Assembly (NCBI GenBank): GCA_949316235.1
Contig: OX438741.1
Span: 41,244,067-41,308,066, forward strand
Reading direction: 5' to 3'
DNA from: Oegoconia quadripuncta
Taxonomy: Eukaryota; Arthropoda; Insecta; Lepidoptera; Autostichidae
DNA: 64,000 nt
Positions 48,101 to 54,100 of this stretch are shown in pieces. The notes under the pieces were generated by a model. The model was not told where the DNA came from. It ran no database searches and saw nothing but the letters and a program-made list of their open reading frames with translations. Made by a program: the position numbers and the translations under genes. Numbering within the stretch: position 1 is the stretch's first letter; each line of letters begins with the position of its first letter.

Positions 48101-51100
48101 ACTGACCCGGAAACCCCAACACATTTGGGGGACTGACTATTTTATCTCTGACAACCGGAATACAACAATGCTAGTAACATTGCTGCTTGGCGGCAGATTT
48201 AGACAAGATGGTGGTAGCTAGCCAGGCGGACATTTTAAAATGCCCTACCACCAACCAAACCGAGTACTTAAAACATGTACCCCGCTGGGGATCGACACAC
48301 ACACACACACACACACAAACAAACACTTACATATTTATATATAACACTAATATTAATAATGTTAAAAAAACTTAATAAATAATGTTAAAATATAAAATTG
48401 TTATAGAAGAGCGGTCTCTCCTAACACAAGCAAATTCTTGCTCAAATGGAGATTCCAAAACCTGCAATGTTTTCATTAATTTAGGTTATTGTAATAAACT
48501 ATTTTTATTTTATTTATGTCCGTGGCTGTTGCAGCGCTCGGAGCACTTGGGCGGCGGGGGGGGCGCGGGGCGGGCGCGGGAGGGGCGCGGGCCGCCGCCG
48601 CTGCAGTGCGCGCGCTGCCCCTACCGCGGGGCCACGCAGCACCAGGTGAGGGGCATTACGTACAGTTACACCATTTTACGAATAGAGACTAATTTACTTT
48701 CCTTTCCTTTCCAACAAATTTTATTTCGATAGCGAGACACATGTCTGCTTGCTTTCGTATATCATCTTATGTATGTATGTAGATATTTTAAGTTGTCTTT
48801 TGTAATAATTAATAACGCGGCGGGTCAGTGACCTCATTCGCACTACACACAAACCTTTACAGGTTTTCTCTTATAGTGAAGATTGTTCAAATAATGTTCT
48901 ATAGATAAATAAATAAAAAAAAATAAAAAACTTAGCAACGAGTTCGATTTCGACCTGTTTTGTACTAGCGTTACATCGGCAAGGAACACATTAAGTAGAC
49001 GTTTTTTTTTGGCCAGAAAGTAACCTAATACTGCTTGTGACTCGATTGTTTTTTGGATTGGCGATGCAAGGATATCCTATCTATAGATTGTTTATAATTA
49101 GATCAATTTTTCCAACCGTTGTCTGAATTGCAATGTATAGTTTTTTTATTTTTTATTAAGTTTAAGTAGGTTCTATCAGTGGAAACCTCTAATTGGCTTC
49201 CAATTTCTTAGTTGAAGTGATAATTTGTAAAACAGTTGTTGGTTTTCTCGAGAAAATAAAATAAAATAAAAAATAGATCCCACCTCCGCTCTCCTCCCAC
49301 TGTAACTCCTGTAAGCCAGGATCAACAGTGGTACTCTGCACCTTTATAGGAATGTCGCAGAATTGTACATCGCACACTCGGGGTCGCACTTCAGTAATAA
49401 ACCCCCACAGAAAATACTATAATTTTAATACGCTTTTATTAGCTTCATTTGTAACTAACAATGTAATCAAATCTTGAAAATTGAAACTTCTAATTGTCGT
49501 ATCGAAATGAAACTTGCTATGTGTATGTAGTTCGGATAATATTACTACAATTTGGTATATTGGAGCTGATCTGATGATGGAGCCAAAAGGTGGATGGTGA
49601 AACTCTTCAGTGGCTACTAGTTAACCCCTCAAGTTTGGGCTCATTAGTCGTTTTGACGAGTCCAATATATTACACTCGGTGTGGATGATCTGAAGATGAA
49701 GACAGGTGGATGGTGGAACTATTCAGTGACTACTAATATAAACCTCTCAAATTTGGGGTCATATAATTCGTTTTATATATTGCTCTGGGTGTCGAGGGTC
49801 TGATGATGGAACCAGGAGGTGAATGGTGGAACTCTAGCGTGTTTTTAGTTTTTTTAAATCTACATATTTTTATTAAAATGAATGCCGCCGCCGTGGCTCA
49901 GTGTAAACAACATTGGGTTTACGATTCGGAGGTCGCGGGTTCGTCCCCAGCAGGGTACATGTTTAAGTACTCGGTTTGGTTGGTGGTAGGGCATTTTAAA
50001 TGTCCGCCTGGCTAGTTACCACCATCGTATCTAAATCTGCCGCCAAGCAGCAATATTAATAGCATTGTTGTGTTCCGGTTGTCAGAGATAAGATAGCCAG
50101 TCCTCCAAATGTGTTGGGGTTTCCGGGTCAGTACGCTTTCACCTTCGACCTCATCTTCACTTAACATCAGGTGTGATTGAGTTCAAGTACCAACCCGTTG
50201 TGCATAAAAAAAATGTAATAGACGCTCGACTCCCTCTTAAAACGAAATGAGGTATGGATAATGTTATGAGACAATAAATGTTATATTTTGTTACAGTTAA
50301 TAAAGCACGTTCAAGAAAAACACAGGAACGAGAAAGAGACATGTAAGTAAAGAATTATTTATATAATTGTATTATTTTTGATACAAAAAGTGCAGATCAG
50401 TGGACATACACAGCTTTGGTGTCGACTGAACATTAATAAACCAATTCCATATATACTAAATTATACATCATCTGCTACTTCTCTCCAAGTCAAGTCAAAA
50501 AATGCTTTATTTTGTAGGTACACTTAAAATAGTCAGATTTTACATTTTATAAGCTACGGCTGGTTCAAGAGGCAATCCTCTGAGAAGAACAAGCAAGAAA
50601 CTCGAGGGGTTGCTCTTTTTACATTACAAAAAGGCACAATAATAAAAATTAAAATATCCTTAGACATACACACAGCGCCATCTAGTTCCACAGTGAACAA
50701 CTATAGGCTTGTGTTGTGGATATGGTTGATATACTACATAAATACATATTTTTTTTGTAAATAAATACTTATTATAAATGATATACATATATGACCCAAT
50801 GACCCACCGCAAACCACAACCAGAAACCAACCACCACAGACCCCTCACACCATACTCACCACAGGCGCATAGAGATCCAACACTTCCTTATCGTATTCAC
50901 CTCTCGCTCTAACCAATCACCCACACGTGACACAGAAAGAGACGCACATCGTGGCCCAGAAGCCTCACCACCAAAACTACGACCAGAAACCAACCACCAC
51001 TGACCCCTCACACCATACTTACTATAGGCGCACAGAGATCGATCACTTCCTTATCATATTCACCTCTCTTTCTAACCAATCACCCACACATGCGTTAGAA

Positions 51101-54100
51101 AGAGACGCACATAGTGCCCCAGAAGCCTCATAAACACCCTACTTATAATGATGTAATGATATAATAATATTTCATTATTAATTATGAAATAGCCTGGCAT
51201 GTGCATGGGCTGGTTATGTCCATTGATGTTTATCATCTAAATAGTCTGATATTTGATAAGTTTCTGTTTTGTAGTATCTTTAAACTTCCATATACACTCA
51301 GAGAATCAAATTGGGTGATCATCTCAGCGAGCACTCTGTAGTAACTTTCGGTGTCCCCCAGGGCAGTGTGCTGGCTCCAACACTATTGCTAATATTTTTT
51401 TTTATATGAGAGGGCGGCAAACGAGCATGCGGGTCACCTGATGGAAAGCAATCATAGCCGCCCATGGACACCCGCAACACCAAAAGGGTTACAGATGCGT
51501 TGCCGGCCTTCCTAATATATATTAATGTATTAACCAATAAAAGCAATAGTGTTTACTGAAGATTCTTGGAATTCTGTATTTAAGAAAGCTGAGCCTGGGT
51601 TTATTTGAGTTTTTAGATGGCTTCAAGACAACCTACTTACCCTAAATTATTACTTATGTATGTTAATTTGATAATAATTTATGAAATTAATTCATAAATC
51701 CCATGGAGTCCTCAATAAAGTATTGCCTAACGTTTCCTCATGCTTACATATAATATTATGACGTAACATGGAAAATACATGAGGCTCTCGATAAAGTAAC
51801 GCCTGGGTCTACCTCACCTAAATAACTTTAGTTAAGAGTTATTTTCGAGAATTTCAAATTATTGATAAAAATGGTCACTCTTTTATAATCGTGAATGCTG
51901 GAAAATAATCACCATCAAAGCTATTTCGGCATTATTTATAACTAGCAGCTGCCCGCGACTTCGTCCGCGTAGACTACATGAATCAACATTTTATTACTTT
52001 CCCACGGGAATACATTCAGCAGAAAAATTACCATGTAGAGTTTATCTCAAACAGGAAAAGACCCTGGGCAGATAACAGGTATGTGGAACCATGTTGGTGT
52101 TTTGCCAGGTAAATGAATTAAGACAGGGATCCATTAAAAGACCTTTCTGGAAAATTCTGGTTTATATTTATTAAAGTACTTCCTTATAAACAACATTCTT
52201 TGCCATGTTTGAAGGTGGTAGCAATAGAACCAAACTTTGAGGTAAACTTACATGGGAGCATGCCACATAGAACTGACCGTGAGAGAAATAGTCCTGTTGT
52301 AGGTCTATTCCGGCGAATTTGAGAGTTTGCCCCTGCGACTTATTTATTGTCATGGCAAAACAGACCTTTAGTGGAAACGGAAGCCTTTTGAATTCAAAGG
52401 GATGATCATTTAGTATTAATGGAATACGCGGTACAAACACTGTTTCTCCCTGAGCAGGTCCTGTTAAAATAGTGGCCTCTACTACCTTCCGGTGCAAAGC
52501 CTTGACTTGCAACCTAGTACCGTTTTAAAGTTTGGGTGACATTAAATTTCTCAATAACATAACAGGTGCACCCACACGTAGTAAATGTGACTTTGACTTC
52601 GACTTCGACACCAATTTGAATTTGTGATCAACCCCTACCACTATCGCAACCAGTAAGGGGTTAGCTTCAAAATAAATGTCATTTTCGCAATCAACGTCCC
52701 AAAAAAGCTAAATAACGACACCAATATAGACTTTTTGGTATCATCCCCCACCCCTATCTCACCCCTAGAGGGTTGGCTTACAATAAATGTCATTTTCATA
52801 ATCAACATCCCAAAAAATCTAAATAACGACACCAATATCGATTTTATGGTTTCAACCCCCATTTCACACCCCAGGGGGCTGTATTTCGAAAAATCTCAAC
52901 TCACCCTTATCTCATTCTCTAACCCCAAGGGGTTGGCTTCAAAACAAATGGCATTTTCGTAATCAACGTCCAAAAAAACCTAAATAATGACACCAATATT
53001 GACTTTTGGTATCAACCCCCACCCCTATCTCAAGCCTAGAGGGTTAACTTAAAATAAATGTCATTTTCATAATCAACATCCCATAAAATCTAAATAACGG
53101 CACCATTATCGATTATATGGTTTTAACCCCCATTTCACACCCCAGGGGGTTGTCCAATATAGACTTATTTGGTAGCAACCCCCACCCCTATCTCAACCCT
53201 AGAGGGTTAACTTAAAATAAATGTCATTTTCATAATCAATATCCCATAAAACCTAAATAACGACACTAATATCGATTTTATGGTTTTAACCCCCATTTCA
53301 CGACCCAGGGGGTTGTTTTTCGAAAAATCTCAAAACACGTATTAGCTTATTTGTTCCTAGGAGTACTCTTGCGAAGTTTCGAGTCGAAAATAGACGAAAT
53401 GTCCAAGTTATACTGTTTCTTCATACAAACTTCCCACTCCTGTTTCACCCCTTAAAGGGTGAATTTTGAAAAATCCTTTCTTAGTGCTCCCCTAGACCTC
53501 GTAAGGAACGTACGTGCCAAATTTGGAAACACTCTATTCACCCCTTTGACTATGACTATGACTTTGACTAAAACTTTGACTATGACTTTGACTATGACTT
53601 CGACTATGACATTGACTACGACTTTGAATTTGACTATGACTTTGACTATGACTATTACTTTGACATAGACTATGACTTTGACTATGACTTCGACTATGAC
53701 TTTGACTATGACTTTGCCTATGACTATGACTTTGACTATGACTTTGACTATGATTTTGACTATGACTTTGACATGACTTTGACTATGAATTTTACTTTTC
53801 GACTTTGAGTCTTCGACTTTGAGTCTTCGACTTTGAGCGTTCGACTTTGAGCCTTCGTCTTTGAGCCTTCGACTTTGAGCTTTCGACTTTGAGTCTTCGA
53901 CATTGAGCCTTCGAATTTGAGCCTTCGTCTTTGAGCCTTTGACTTTGAGCGTTCGACTTTGAGTCTTCGACTTTGAGCCTTCGACTTTGAGCCTTCGACT
54001 TTGAGCCTTCGAATTTGAGCCTTCGACTTTGAGCCTTCGACTTTGAATTTCGAATTTGAATCTTCGACATTGACTCTTCGACTTTGACTCTTCGACTTCG

